This document shows positions 1 to 6,642 of a DNA stretch of 22,218 nt, piece after piece; the first letter of the stretch is position 1; every line of letters begins with the position of its first letter. The position numbers and the translations under genes are program-made. The DNA lies in the NCBI GenBank assembly GCA_003231925.1, contig QIKK01000046.1:1-22218 (forward strand), read 5' to 3'. Source of the DNA: Candidatus Saccharimonadota bacterium. Lineage in GTDB: Bacteria; Patescibacteriota; Saccharimonadia; Saccharimonadales; SZUA-47. The notes under the pieces are model-generated. The model made no database searches, was not told where the DNA came from, and saw only the letters and a list, made by a program, of their open reading frames with translations.

Positions 1-31
1 GGGGTACCTATTCACAAGTCAGTATCTGTTG

Positions 32-37
32 TAGAAT
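32..37 (+). promoter_or_regulatory. -10 box giving a leaderless mRNA for the PH-domain gene
   Basis: TAGAAT lies 6 bases before the ATG at 44, so transcription would start at or next to the start codon. No Shine-Dalgarno sequence is present. No clear -35 is visible. Confidence 0.45.
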
Positions 38-43
38 ATCCTT

Positions 44-577
44 ATGGCAAAGGCATTTAAAGGGCAATACGACAATGAAGAACTATTGTATGTCTTTAGA
101 AAACACCCAGTAGTAATGCGTAAAGGTTTAATTATGTTTATGCTGGCAATATTGTTAGGCACGATACCTTCATTTATTAAACCAGAATTAAGCTATTTCT
201 ATGCTGGGATAGGCGGAGGAGTAATACTGGGATTTATTGTGGCTTTTCCTTCTTGGGTCTATTGGTATTTTAGTGTCTACATCGTGACGAATCAACGTTT
301 GATTCAGATGACTCAAAAGGGGTTTTTCCATAAAAAAGTAGTAGACTTAGCGCTTAATCAAATTCAAATGGTCAACTTTGAAATATCCGGAATTCAAGAA
401 ACCTTGTTAGGTTTTGGTACAATAATGATACAGACTTATGTTGGTAATTTGGTAATACACAATGTTCATAAACCAGCACATGTCCAACATGAACTTCTAG
501 CTATACTGCGTGAACGTGGGATAGCGATTCATGACGAAGATTCTAAAAATGAAACACCAGGTATTTTTAATAAGTAA
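44..577 (+). CDS. bacterial PH-domain (bPH2/YdbS-like) membrane protein
   Basis: This is a 177-residue membrane protein of the bacterial PH-domain family. Two hydrophobic segments (about residues 27-48 and 51-73) are followed by a small beta-rich domain with the typical 'YIVTNQRLI' strand at about 79-87 and a 'QIQMVNFEISGIQETLLGFGTIMIQT' type continuation, split here by position: QIQMVN near 107 and GFGTIMIQT near 123. Such proteins sit in the cytoplasmic membrane; their molecular role is generally unknown. The ATG has no ribosome binding site but a -10 box 6 bases upstream, so a leaderless mRNA is likely. The isomerase gene follows after 12 bases, probably in the same operon. The family call is firm; no specific function can be given. 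Confidence 0.8.
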   Translation: MAKAFKGQYDNEELLYVFRKHPVVMRKGLIMFMLAILLGTIPSFIKPELSYFYAGIGGGVILGFIVAFPSWVYWYFSVYIVTNQRLIQMTQKGFFHKKVVDLALNQIQMVNFEISGIQETLLGFGTIMIQTYVGNLVIHNVHKPAHVQHELLAILRERGIAIHDEDSKNETPGIFNK

Positions 578-589
578 TAATAGGGATTT

Positions 590-1654
590 ATGAAGAATAT
601 AATTAAAAAATTACGCGAGAGACGACGGCTGAAAAAAGAAGAGAAAGAGAAAATAGCTACTCCCCGTATAACTAGCGAAAATGTTGCCGAACATAGAGAA
701 GACCTATTGTCTGGTGCGCGGAAATATATCTATCCTCTGCAACACTCTAAACACAAAATAGTCATTATCAGTACCTCTCTTTTTTTGACAGTAGTTTTAC
801 TCTTTTCTTTTATAACAGTGCTCTTTTTATATAAATTCCAAACAACATCGAGTTTTATGTATAAAGTTACAAAAGTTGTGCCTTTTCCGATCGCCCGTAC
901 TGACGGAACGTTTATAGCCTATGAAAATTATCTATTCGAGCTGGGGCACTATATGCATTATTACGAAAACCAACAGCAACTCAGTTTTGAGTCGACTGCC
1001 GGTAAAGCTCAATTGCAAAGTTATAAACGGCGTGCAATTGACAAAGTAATTAACGATGCTTATGTCAAAATAATCGCCAAAGAGAAGGCAATTAGCGTAT
1101 CCAATAAAGAAATAGATAATCAAATTAGAATTGCAAGGGATCAGAATAGGTTGGGCAGTAATAATCAGGTATTTAAGGACGTCCTACGTGAATTCTGGAA
1201 TTGGTCGCCGAGTGATTTTAGGAGAAGTTTAAAAAGTGAAATTCTTGCTCAAAAAGTAATTAAAGCTATGGATCCTACCGCAGAGATTAAAGCCAAAGAA
1301 GTTTTGGCTAAGATAAAATCTGGAGAGGATTTTAGCAAAGCAGCCGCTCAATATTCGGATGATTTGAGCACAAAAAATAATGGTGGTGAGTTTGGACTTG
1401 TAAATAAATCCAATAGAAATGTTTCTCAGCAATCCGTGGATGTGCTGTTTAATCTGCCTGAAGGCCAAGTATCCGGTATTACTACCGTTCCGTACGGTAC
1501 AGGATATGCATTATCAATAATTAAGAATTTAGAGATAAAGGGCGACCAAAGAAAAGGCGCACATATTATTATTAGACTTAAGAGTCTGGACGAGGTCTTG
1601 AATGATAGGAAAGCAAAACAACCCTACCGTCTTTATATGAACCCCGTACGATAA
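590..1654 (+). CDS. membrane-anchored PPIC-type (parvulin) peptidyl-prolyl isomerase
   Basis: This 354-residue protein has a long basic cytoplasmic N-terminus (residues 1-55, rich in Arg/Lys), one transmembrane helix (about 56-82) and an outward-facing part. Residues about 100-225 resemble the SurA/PrsA N-terminal chaperone region. Residues about 230-315 form a parvulin-like core: 'KIKSGEDFSKAAAQYS', 'GGEFGLV', 'LPEGQVSG' and 'GYALSII' are the usual parvulin landmarks. The first strand of the domain, which normally carries a conserved His (ARHIL-type), is not evident, so catalytic activity is uncertain and a chaperone role is possible. Family knowledge suggests folding of exported proteins outside the membrane. 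It lies 12 bases after the PH-domain gene and is likely co-transcribed with it. Confidence 0.82.
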   Translation: MKNIIKKLRERRRLKKEEKEKIATPRITSENVAEHREDLLSGARKYIYPLQHSKHKIVIISTSLFLTVVLLFSFITVLFLYKFQTTSSFMYKVTKVVPFPIARTDGTFIAYENYLFELGHYMHYYENQQQLSFESTAGKAQLQSYKRRAIDKVINDAYVKIIAKEKAISVSNKEIDNQIRIARDQNRLGSNNQVFKDVLREFWNWSPSDFRRSLKSEILAQKVIKAMDPTAEIKAKEVLAKIKSGEDFSKAAAQYSDDLSTKNNGGEFGLVNKSNRNVSQQSVDVLFNLPEGQVSGITTVPYGTGYALSIIKNLEIKGDQRKGAHIIIRLKSLDEVLNDRKAKQPYRLYMNPVR

Positions 1655-1690
1655 TTTTTATCTAGTAAATATACTGGACGATAATTTTTA
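1648..1690. repeat. 13-bp direct repeat acgataattttta, period 30
   Basis: The 13-base sequence acgataattttta occurs at 1648-1660, across the end of the isomerase gene, and again at 1678-1690. The two copies are exactly 30 bases apart. The function is unknown; it may be a chance duplication. Confidence 0.6.
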
Positions 1691-1698
1691 AGTATCTG

Positions 1699-1707
1699 TG
1701 CTATCAT
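1699..1707 (+). promoter_or_regulatory. extended -10 promoter (TGCTATCAT)
   Basis: TG-n-TATCAT lies about 36 bases before the ATG at 1744, predicting a 5' leader of about 30 bases. No Shine-Dalgarno sequence is seen before that ATG. Confidence 0.5.
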
Positions 1708-1743
1708 GAAGTCAGGTCACATCTAATAGAAATAAAAAAAGCT

Positions 1744-2337
1744 ATGGTAAAAAACAAGCCTAAATTATCTGAATATCTGGGGCATCAAACAAAAAGGCAT
1801 TCTCTGATTAAATTTTTAGGACTAGTAGCAATTGTTATTTTCTATTTGGTTTTGATGTCAGTTAAATTAGGTACAGGAAATGGCATTCTTGTTACTGCTC
1901 TGACCTGGTCTTTTTTCATCTTTTGTACCCCTATCGCTGACGCTGGGTTTGTACTAGCTTTTCCTACCCGTATGCTAACTGGTATAAGGATGATGTATAC
2001 CCAATTATTTTCATTTGTTCTAGCATTTGGGCTAAACTTGTATGCTTACTTTCGTGTACCGTCTATCTACGATACTACTGCTATCCTTGATTTATTCCAT
2101 CATATTTTGTCTCAGCCCTATCCTTATTGGGGGATAATTGCCCTGTCGTTAGTTGGGACACTTTTTTCTATCTATTTTGGAGACGAAATGGTCGATGTAT
2201 CTTCTCATAAACAACGCACAAAATATCATCGACACTTTAATAAATTTCAAATAATTATTTTTATTTTTATAATCTCTATCACCATAACTTTGTATAATTT
2301 TCTTTTAAAAAAGCTGGGTATGACAATACCTTTGTAG
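1744..2337 (+). CDS. conserved-looking integral membrane protein, function unknown
   Basis: I do not recognise this 197-residue protein. It has about five hydrophobic segments (near residues 22-42, 47-75, 82-102, 127-145 and 169-187), short basic ends and a basic loop at about 151-166. The stretch 'CTPIADAGFVLAFPTRMLTG' (61-80), with Pro, Asp and Arg inside or next to membrane segments, looks like a conserved functional motif. Another acidic site, 'FGDEMVD' (145-151), follows the fourth segment. It has its own extended -10 promoter and stands alone before the tRNA-Asp region. A transporter or membrane enzyme is possible but cannot be inferred. Confidence 0.7.
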   Translation: MVKNKPKLSEYLGHQTKRHSLIKFLGLVAIVIFYLVLMSVKLGTGNGILVTALTWSFFIFCTPIADAGFVLAFPTRMLTGIRMMYTQLFSFVLAFGLNLYAYFRVPSIYDTTAILDLFHHILSQPYPYWGIIALSLVGTLFSIYFGDEMVDVSSHKQRTKYHRHFNKFQIIIFIFIISITITLYNFLLKKLGMTIPL

Positions 2338-2359
2338 GCTTCTAGCTAAATATAAAGAA

Positions 2360-2381
2360 GCCCCATCATGAATGATGAGAC
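2360..2381 (-). terminator. hairpin A, minus-strand terminator copy
   Basis: A 10-bp stem with a 2-base loop (2360-2369 with 2372-2381). Read on the minus strand, two positions form G-U pairs; on the + strand the same positions are C-A mismatches. The structure is therefore maintained as minus-strand RNA. Its T tract (CTTCTTTAT) is weaker than that of hairpin B, which lies exactly 180 bases upstream on that strand. Confidence 0.5.
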
Positions 2382-2390
2382 CTTTATCTT

Positions 2391-2532
2391 GGCGGGCCCG
2401 ACCGGATTGCGCCCAGAGGGCTTGCACGGTAATAAATTCTTTACGAACTAAGAGGTAGTTCGACAGAATTTTTACCTGTAGACCCGGGTTGCTTCGCAAC
2501 TATCCGGTTCTAATCCGGCGGAGCCTGGGCAA
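2391..2532 (-). ncRNA. structured, tRNA-like element ending in a copy of the tRNA-Asp 3' end
   Basis: The 18 bases 2391-2408 are identical to 2571-2588, the 3' end of tRNA-Asp including CCA; the similarity continues into hairpin A. Between the copies the DNA folds as a four-way junction. The closing stem is 2411-2415 with 2526-2530, plus 2419-2422 with 2522-2525. A long hairpin of about 19 bp spans 2428-2476. A mini-hairpin pairs 2488-2492 with 2496-2500. A 4-bp stem with a 7-base loop (2504-2518) reads as a T-arm-like TTCTAAT loop on the + strand. No intact tRNA can be drawn on either strand. It may be a structured RNA read from the minus strand after tRNA-Asp, or the scar of integration at the tRNA 3' end. 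Confidence 0.45.
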
Positions 2533-2539
2533 TAAAAAA

Positions 2540-2561
2540 GCCCCAGACTTCAGTCTGAGAC
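2540..2561 (-). terminator. hairpin B, terminator of tRNA-Asp
   Basis: A 10-bp stem (2540-2549 with 2552-2561) and 2-base loop is followed on the minus strand by CTTTTTT. Two G-U pairs exist only in minus-strand RNA. It lies directly after the tRNA-Asp CCA end. T residues at 2563-2568 may also let it act on the + strand. Confidence 0.7.
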
Positions 2562-2569
2562 GTTTTTTA

Positions 2570-2647
2570 TGGCGGGCCCGACCGGATTTGAACCGGCGAT
2601 CTCCTCCGTGACAGGGAGGCGTGTTAGGCCAGCTACACCACGAGCCC
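2570..2647 (-). tRNA. tRNA-Asp(GTC)
   Basis: On the minus strand a complete cloverleaf can be drawn. The acceptor GGGCTCG pairs with CGGGCCC. The anticodon loop is CTGTCAC (anticodon GTC) in a CCTCC/GGAGG stem. The T-arm is CCGG-TTCAAAT-CCGG, the discriminator is G and CCA is encoded. The 3' end is duplicated at 2391-2408. Confidence 0.95.
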
Positions 2648-2675
2648 AGATTTAGAAGATACGCTAACCTGGATA

Positions 2676-2704
2676 ATATTACCAGTAAACTACCTTAATG
2701 ACAA
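2676..2704 (-). promoter_or_regulatory. promoter of tRNA-Asp
   Basis: On the minus strand, TTGTCA (2704-2699) and TAATAT (2681-2676) are separated by 17 bases. This predicts a start about 22 bases before the tRNA. The stretch up to 2795 shows no other feature. Confidence 0.6.
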
Positions 2705-2794
2705 GTGTTATACCGTCATTCATGTATAAATAAAAAAATTAATATTAATGGGTTTAAAAGTTACAAAAACATGGAATAGATTATCCTGAAAAAG

Positions 2795-2802
2795 TGTATA
2801 AT
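2795..2802 (+). promoter_or_regulatory. -10 promoter (TGTATAAT) of the VKOR gene
   Basis: A perfect TATAAT at 2797-2802, preceded by TG, lies 12 bases before the ATG at 2815. It predicts a 5' leader of only about 5 bases. No Shine-Dalgarno sequence is present. Confidence 0.6.
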
Positions 2803-2814
2803 CTACCTAAATAG

Positions 2815-3423
2815 ATGATTAACAAGATAAAAAAACTAACTTTGAAGGGGACTATTCCTTATATTTACGTAGTTGGTGGCGGTCTGGGATTAATATCTTC
2901 TTTTATTTTAGTATTGGACAACATTAAGTTACTTGAAAACCCCGAAGCAACGTTAAGTTGTAACTTAAATCCTATTATTTCTTGTGGTTCCGTAATTAGT
3001 ACAAGCCAGGCCAGTGTCTTTGGTTTTCCAAATCCAATAATGGGGTTAATGGGATTTGCGGTTTTAATTACTGTTGGGGTGGCGTTAATAGCTGGTGCTA
3101 AGTTTAGAAAATGGTTTTGGCTGGGGTTACAAGCCGGAGTAACAGCGGGCGTTATATTTGTTCTATGGCTAATTTATCAGAGTATTTTTATCCTTGGCAC
3201 ACTGTGTCCTTATTGTATATTAGCGTGGTCTGTTATTATTCCGATTTTTTGGTATACAACGGTGTATAACTTACAGGAGGGTAGAATAACCTTAGGGGGT
3301 AGACTAAAAAATACCCAGGAAATTATACTAAAAAACAGAGATTTCATTTTATTCATCTGGATTTTAGCCATTATTGGGCTAATCCTTCAGCATTTTTGGT
3401 ATTATTGGTCGACGTTAGTCTAA
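2815..3423 (+). CDS. vitamin K epoxide reductase (VKOR) family protein
   Basis: This 202-residue membrane protein has the four cysteines of the VKOR family: loop cysteines C49 and C57 ('SCNLNPIISCGSV') and the active-site CPYC at 131-134 in the fourth helix. About five hydrophobic segments are present (17-37, 71-92, 103-123, 127-149 and 177-198). Bacterial VKOR homologues reoxidise DsbA-like thiol oxidases with quinone, so that disulfides can form in exported proteins. The usual C-terminal thioredoxin domain is absent, and no DsbA-like gene lies nearby. It has its own nearly leaderless promoter. The family call is firm; the partner is unknown. Confidence 0.9.
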   Translation: MINKIKKLTLKGTIPYIYVVGGGLGLISSFILVLDNIKLLENPEATLSCNLNPIISCGSVISTSQASVFGFPNPIMGLMGFAVLITVGVALIAGAKFRKWFWLGLQAGVTAGVIFVLWLIYQSIFILGTLCPYCILAWSVIIPIFWYTTVYNLQEGRITLGGRLKNTQEIILKNRDFILFIWILAIIGLILQHFWYYWSTLV

Positions 3424-3466
3424 GCTCATAAATAGTCTAGCCCATTATGCCTATAGATACATTGTT

Positions 3467-3475
3467 TGCTATAAT
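3467..3475 (+). promoter_or_regulatory. extended -10 promoter (TGCTATAAT) of the tRNA-Thr/tRNA-Gly pair
   Basis: TG-c-TATAAT ends 24 bases before tRNA-Thr. No convincing -35 is seen. Confidence 0.6.
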
Positions 3476-3499
3476 TACCCCTGAAAAGTTCTAAACAAT

Positions 3500-3575
3500 G
3501 CCGAAGTAGCTCAGTTGGTAGAGCAGCTCACTCGTAACGAGCAGGTCGCAGGTTCGATTCCCGTCTTCGGCTCCA
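3500..3575 (+). tRNA. tRNA-Thr(CGT)
   Basis: The acceptor GCCGAAG pairs with CTTCGGC, the anticodon loop is CTCGTAA (CGT), the T-arm contains GGTTCGATTCC and CCA is encoded at 3573-3575. The discriminator base is T3572, which matters for the thrS T-box. Pair 31-39 at the bottom of the anticodon loop is an A-C mismatch. Confidence 0.95.
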
Positions 3576-3650
3576 GCGAGTATCGTATAGTGGTTAATAT
3601 GTAGCCTTCCCAAGGCTAAGACGAGAGTTCGATTCTCTCTATTCGCACCA
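3576..3650 (+). tRNA. tRNA-Gly(CCC)
   Basis: The acceptor GCGAGTA pairs with TATTCGC. The anticodon stem TAGCC/GGCTA carries the loop TTCCCAA (anticodon CCC). The discriminator is A and CCA is encoded. It starts on the base right after tRNA-Thr, so the two must be processed from one transcript. A weak hairpin CAAGT/ACTTG follows. Confidence 0.93.
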
Positions 3651-3706
3651 CAAGTTTAGTAATATGTTTTCTTACTTGTAGTCTTTATACTACGTGCTAA
3701 CTTAGA

Positions 3707-3712
3707 TATAAT
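3707..3712 (+). promoter_or_regulatory. -10 box TATAAT before the small membrane-protein gene
   Basis: A perfect TATAAT lies 12 bases before the ATG at 3725, which predicts a leader of about 5 bases. No convincing -35 is seen. Confidence 0.5.
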
Positions 3713-3724
3713 GTATTTAACATA

Positions 3725-4075
3725 ATGAAGATTTCAAAACACTATTTTCGTAATAAAACAGTTCTGGTGCTATTAGCTACTAATGGGGCTCTATTTGTGT
3801 TGGCAGTTGCTAATGTACTATTGAACGTAGATACAAAATTAAACAGTATTAGTATCGTATCTTACAGATCAAGCCGTGCTATCCAGGTCAGTGGTCCAAC
3901 AAGTGATCTATATCAGTTTGCTATTTTTGCAGTAATCGTGACTGTAGGGAGCATTTTACTGAGCATGAAGCTTTACAATCATAGAAAGCACATAGCTGTC
4001 AGCCTACTTGGTCTTAATATTGTCCTTTTAGTCCTATGTTTAGTGGTTTTTAACGCACTAACTAGAACTATATAG
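3725..4075 (+). CDS. small three-helix membrane protein, unknown
   Basis: I do not recognise this 116-residue protein. It has a basic N-terminus and three hydrophobic segments (about 12-33, 62-82 and 91-112). Between the first two is a polar, Ser-rich outward segment (about 34-61), so the N-terminus is probably inside. It lies 9 bases before the glycosyltransferase gene and is expected to be co-transcribed with it, so a helper role in glycan synthesis or export is possible. Nothing in the sequence proves this. Confidence 0.65.
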   Translation: MKISKHYFRNKTVLVLLATNGALFVLAVANVLLNVDTKLNSISIVSYRSSRAIQVSGPTSDLYQFAIFAVIVTVGSILLSMKLYNHRKHIAVSLLGLNIVLLVLCLVVFNALTRTI

Positions 4076-4084
4076 GCTATTTTC

Positions 4085-5701
4085 ATGAAATTTCCGTACG
4101 AGATTCCGTATCAGAAAGATAAGAAACTACAATATCGAATATTTGAAATATTACCAGGATTTTTAACTTGGTCTATATTGCTGTTGCCTATATTCTTAGC
4201 ATTTACAGATGTTGGCTTAGCTACAGTACTGATGATAAGCTACCTTCTTCTTTGGTTTATAAAAGCGGTTGCTCTTAATATCCGTTCAATTCAAGGTTTT
4301 AGAATATTACAGCAACATCAAAAGATTGATTGGCTGGAGTTGACAAAAGATCTTGATCAAGAAGATGTTAAGAGTAGAAGATTCCCTAGCTGGCATTACG
4401 AGAATAAAAAACGACAAGAATGTAACCCGAATGGTATTTATAGTAAGAATGTCTATCATGCTGTAATTGTGGCTACTTACAACGAAGTACTTGAGGTGCT
4501 AAAACCAACTCTAGAAAATATTGCCAATAGTCGTTACGACAAAAAGAAGATGATAGTTTTACTAGCTTATGAAGAACGCGGAGGCGATGTAGTAGAAAAA
4601 CAAGCCATAAAATTAATGCAAGAGTATAAAGATATATTTTTAGTTTCCAGAGCCATTAAGCATCCTGCAGAGATTGAAGGGGAAGTAATAGGAAAAGGTG
4701 GCAATATTAGCTATGCTGGGCGTAAGTTACAAAAAATTATTAAGAGGTTAGGCATACAACCCAAAAATGTGCTGGTTACAACTCTAGATGCCGATAATAG
4801 GCCACACGAGTCCTATTTTGCAGGGTTAACTTACGTTTATGCAGTTTGCCATGATCCTGGGAATATGTCGTTTCAGCCGATACCTATGTTTACAAATAAT
4901 ATCTGGGACGCACCGGCTCCAATGCGGGTTATTGCAACGGGGAACTCCTATTGGATGATGATTCAAGGCCTTCGACAGCACATGCTTAGGAATTTTTCTG
5001 CTCACGCCCAGCCTTTAGACGCCTTGCTTAAAACAGATTTCTGGAGCGTTAGAACTATTGTTGAGGATGGTCATCAGTTTTGGCGAAGCTATTTTGCACT
5101 TGACGGTAAACACGAAGTTATTCCTATATTTTTGCCTATTTATCAGGATGCCGTATTAGCAGATGGCTATAGAAAAACCCTGGTAGCTCAATTTATACAG
5201 CTAAGGCGTTGGGCATGGGGGGCCTCAGATATTGCTTACGTTGCTAAATTTGGATTTTTTACCAAAAATAAAATTTCAAAAGTAGATTTAGTGTCCAAAT
5301 TTTTTCGTTTGCTAGAAGGCCATATAAGTTGGGCTACTTCTCCGTTAATTCTTGCTTTTGGGGCTATTCTACCTTGGATTTTTAATCAGACTAACTTTTT
5401 AGCTAATCAGCTTCCACAAGTAGCTAGTCGTATTCAAACAATCGCTATGGTAGGAATACTCATTACTCTATTCTTAAGTTTTAGGATTCTACCACCTAAG
5501 CCAAAACGCTACAAAAATCACAGGACCATATTTATGGCACTTCAGTGGGTATTGTTGCCACTAACAACGATTATTTACAGTTCTTTCGCGGCCATAGACT
5601 CACAAACCAGACTTATTTTTAAGCGCTATCTTGGGGAGTTTGACGTGACAGAAAAAGCTGTTCGTACAGATCATGGAACTATCAGCTCACACCGCAACTA
5701 G
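4085..5701 (+). CDS. membrane glycosyltransferase, family 2
   Basis: This 538-residue protein has the layout of a processive-type GT2 enzyme. Two N-terminal membrane segments lie at about 26-45 and 47-66. A cytoplasmic catalytic domain begins at 'VIVATYNE' (127-134). The nucleotide/metal motif is 'TLDADNRP' with Asp235-Ala-Asp237. The probable catalytic base region is 'VEDGHQFWR' (326-334), and QxxRW is Q372-L-R-R-W376. Three or four C-terminal membrane segments follow (about 416-436, 450-468 and 483-503). Such enzymes transfer a sugar from a nucleotide sugar and often extrude the chain through the membrane part. The sugar and product cannot be read from sequence. It is probably expressed with the preceding small membrane protein. 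Confidence 0.85.
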   Translation: MKFPYEIPYQKDKKLQYRIFEILPGFLTWSILLLPIFLAFTDVGLATVLMISYLLLWFIKAVALNIRSIQGFRILQQHQKIDWLELTKDLDQEDVKSRRFPSWHYENKKRQECNPNGIYSKNVYHAVIVATYNEVLEVLKPTLENIANSRYDKKKMIVLLAYEERGGDVVEKQAIKLMQEYKDIFLVSRAIKHPAEIEGEVIGKGGNISYAGRKLQKIIKRLGIQPKNVLVTTLDADNRPHESYFAGLTYVYAVCHDPGNMSFQPIPMFTNNIWDAPAPMRVIATGNSYWMMIQGLRQHMLRNFSAHAQPLDALLKTDFWSVRTIVEDGHQFWRSYFALDGKHEVIPIFLPIYQDAVLADGYRKTLVAQFIQLRRWAWGASDIAYVAKFGFFTKNKISKVDLVSKFFRLLEGHISWATSPLILAFGAILPWIFNQTNFLANQLPQVASRIQTIAMVGILITLFLSFRILPPKPKRYKNHRTIFMALQWVLLPLTTIIYSSFAAIDSQTRLIFKRYLGEFDVTEKAVRTDHGTISSHRN

Positions 5702-5827
5702 TTGGTATACTCCGTCTACAGAGAGTAGTAAGGATTAATTTCTATGTTTTTTTTAAGGTAATTTAAGTCGATATATTAGCGTGTTACATAAGGCTAGAAA
5801 AAGTATTACAGGGTTCTCCGCCCCTAT

Positions 5828-6232
5828 TTAGTTGAAATGGGTGGCGTTATATACAGCCGCTGCTGTCGGATCAAATAACCGCAGGGTCTTATAAGTAAGT
5901 TCTTGTATCTTTGTAGTTTTGATTATTGCTGTCCTGTCATGCAGTATCTTGTTGATTATGGTATCTGTAATAGCACCAGCTTCCTGTGTACGGCGTTTTC
6001 TATGTCTTAATGAGTCTAATATCGAAACAAAGAGTTTGTCGCGTTGGAACGGCTCAAAATCGCTGGTCTTGTCCTCAAAGACGCGGTGGGTGGTTGATAA
6101 CTCGTATTTTTCATCTGTTGTCCAAATTGAAAGGCATTTTATACACTCTCTTCTACGCCAAACAGCATCTTGTTTAGAATGTGATCTGCTATTAACGACA
6201 TGACTTTTGTATCCGCAGTATGGACAAATCAT
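5828..6232 (-). CDS. nrdR: NrdR transcriptional repressor
   Basis: This 134-residue protein has the N-terminal zinc ribbon of NrdR (C3, C6, C30, C33, with 'VWRRREC') followed by the ATP-cone region (about 48-130, starting 'RVFEDKTSDFEPFQRDKL'). NrdR senses ATP/dATP and represses ribonucleotide reductase genes. It is somewhat shorter than the usual 150 or so residues, mainly at the C-terminus. No reductase gene is in the window. The start is an ATG preceded by GGAG with 8 bases of spacing. A perfect 18-bp palindrome with an NrdR-box core lies about 80 bases upstream, which suggests autoregulation. Confidence 0.9.
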   Translation of the reverse strand: MICPYCGYKSHVVNSRSHSKQDAVWRRRECIKCLSIWTTDEKYELSTTHRVFEDKTSDFEPFQRDKLFVSILDSLRHRKRRTQEAGAITDTIINKILHDRTAIIKTTKIQELTYKTLRLFDPTAAAVYNATHFN

Positions 6233-6303
6233 AAAAAAAACTCCAGAAACCCTTTATGCCTGTTTAAAACCAAAGAGTGAATACAGATTTTTGCGTAAAA
6301 TAG

Positions 6304-6377
6304 CTTACCCATGTCAATATATTGACATACCCCAAGAGAAAAAACTAGTGGATAATTATTTATTTTTTGTGGGTAAG
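6304..6377. repeat. inverted repeat CTTACCC / GGGTAAG around the palindrome region
   Basis: CTTACCC at 6304-6310 and GGGTAAG at 6371-6377 are inverted copies with 60 bases between them. They enclose the 18-bp palindrome and an AT-rich stretch. CTTACCCAC recurs at 7924-7932 beside another palindrome. Confidence 0.45.
6311..6328. promoter_or_regulatory. perfect 18-bp palindrome, probable NrdR box
   Basis: ATGTCAATATATTGACAT is a perfect inverted repeat. Its central ten bases CAATATATTG fit the known NrdR-box core C-W-ATATAT-W-G, though the outer bases (TGT/ACA) are inverted relative to the usual ACA/TGT. It lies 79 bases before nrdR on the minus strand. No second box 31-32 bases away is visible, while NrdR sites are usually paired. 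Confidence 0.55.
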
Positions 6378-6390
6378 TCGTTATATATAA

Positions 6391-6417
6391 AACCCAGCTT
6401 GGAATAATCAAGCTGGG
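6391..6417 (-). terminator. strong hairpin terminator on the minus strand
   Basis: A perfect 9-bp stem CCCAGCTTG/CAAGCTGGG with a 7-base loop is followed on the minus strand by TTTTATATA. It ends the short divergent unit that starts near 6584. Confidence 0.75.
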
Positions 6418-6444
6418 CCGGTCCGTATCCACTCCAGGTTTCCG

Positions 6445-6564
6445 TTAAGTTCTACGTTTGCGGTTTGTTCTTGGTCGGCGTATTCTAGCTCTCTGTGGAG
6501 CTACCGACGTTAACTCTTCATAAAAAAGTGTAAAACCGCTAAGCGCTGTTGTTGTGTTACTCAC
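6445..6564 (-). CDS. possible 39-residue basic protein (or part of a small RNA)
   Basis: A GTG at 6564 is preceded by AAGAGG at 5-base spacing. It opens a 39-codon frame ending in an Arg-rich tail (residues about 23-39, 'APQRARIRRPRTNRKRRT'). A promoter and a strong terminator frame the unit exactly. However, the +1 frame is also open, from the TAG about 38 codons upstream of the terminator to a TGA inside the terminator stem; its composition is ordinary (for example 'ANVELNGNLEWIRTG'). The DNA also contains a hairpin (GTCGG..CCGAC enclosing TAGCTC..GAGCTA). I cannot decide between a small protein, a frameshifted protein and a small RNA. Confidence 0.3.
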   Translation of the reverse strand: MSNTTTALSGFTLFYEELTSVAPQRARIRRPRTNRKRRT

Positions 6565-6587
6565 ACATACCTCTTCTTAACCAGAAT

Positions 6588-6616
6588 AAATTATCATATT
6601 ACTATTACAGTGTCAA
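6588..6616 (-). promoter_or_regulatory. divergent promoter with consensus -35 TTGACA
   Basis: On the minus strand TTGACA (6616-6611) is followed by TGATAATTT. This gives GATAAT at 15-base spacing or TAATTT at 17. It predicts a start near 6584, 20 bases before the GTG at 6564. It lies next to the tgt promoter on the other strand. Confidence 0.6.
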
Positions 6617-6622
6617 TACCTA

Positions 6623-6631
6623 TGCTATACT
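6623..6631 (+). promoter_or_regulatory. tgt: extended -10 promoter (TGCTATACT) of tgt
   Basis: TG-c-TATACT ends 11 bases before the ATG at 6643. It decides the start: in-frame codons at 6610 and 6622 lie upstream of or inside the promoter and cannot be used. The leader would be about 4 bases. Confidence 0.65.
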
Positions 6632-6642
6632 GTACCCCTGTT

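Noticed and set aside
2305..2499. 64-residue frame on the minus strand
   Set aside because: It covers the duplicated tRNA-Asp end and hairpin A and runs into the end of the membrane-protein gene; it has no ribosome site and no protein-like features.
5919..6407. Three + strand frames over nrdR and its upstream region
   Set aside because: They are shadows of nrdR and of the AT-rich region, without ribosome sites or recognisable protein features.
6390..6600. tmRNA in the divergent unit, suggested by a stretch reading ANVELN
   Set aside because: No tRNA-like ends, no T-arm and no tag ending in ALAA or similar; the unit is too short.
6610..6642. Upstream in-frame GTG and ATG for tgt
   Set aside because: They lie before or inside the extended -10 box, so they would not be in the mRNA.
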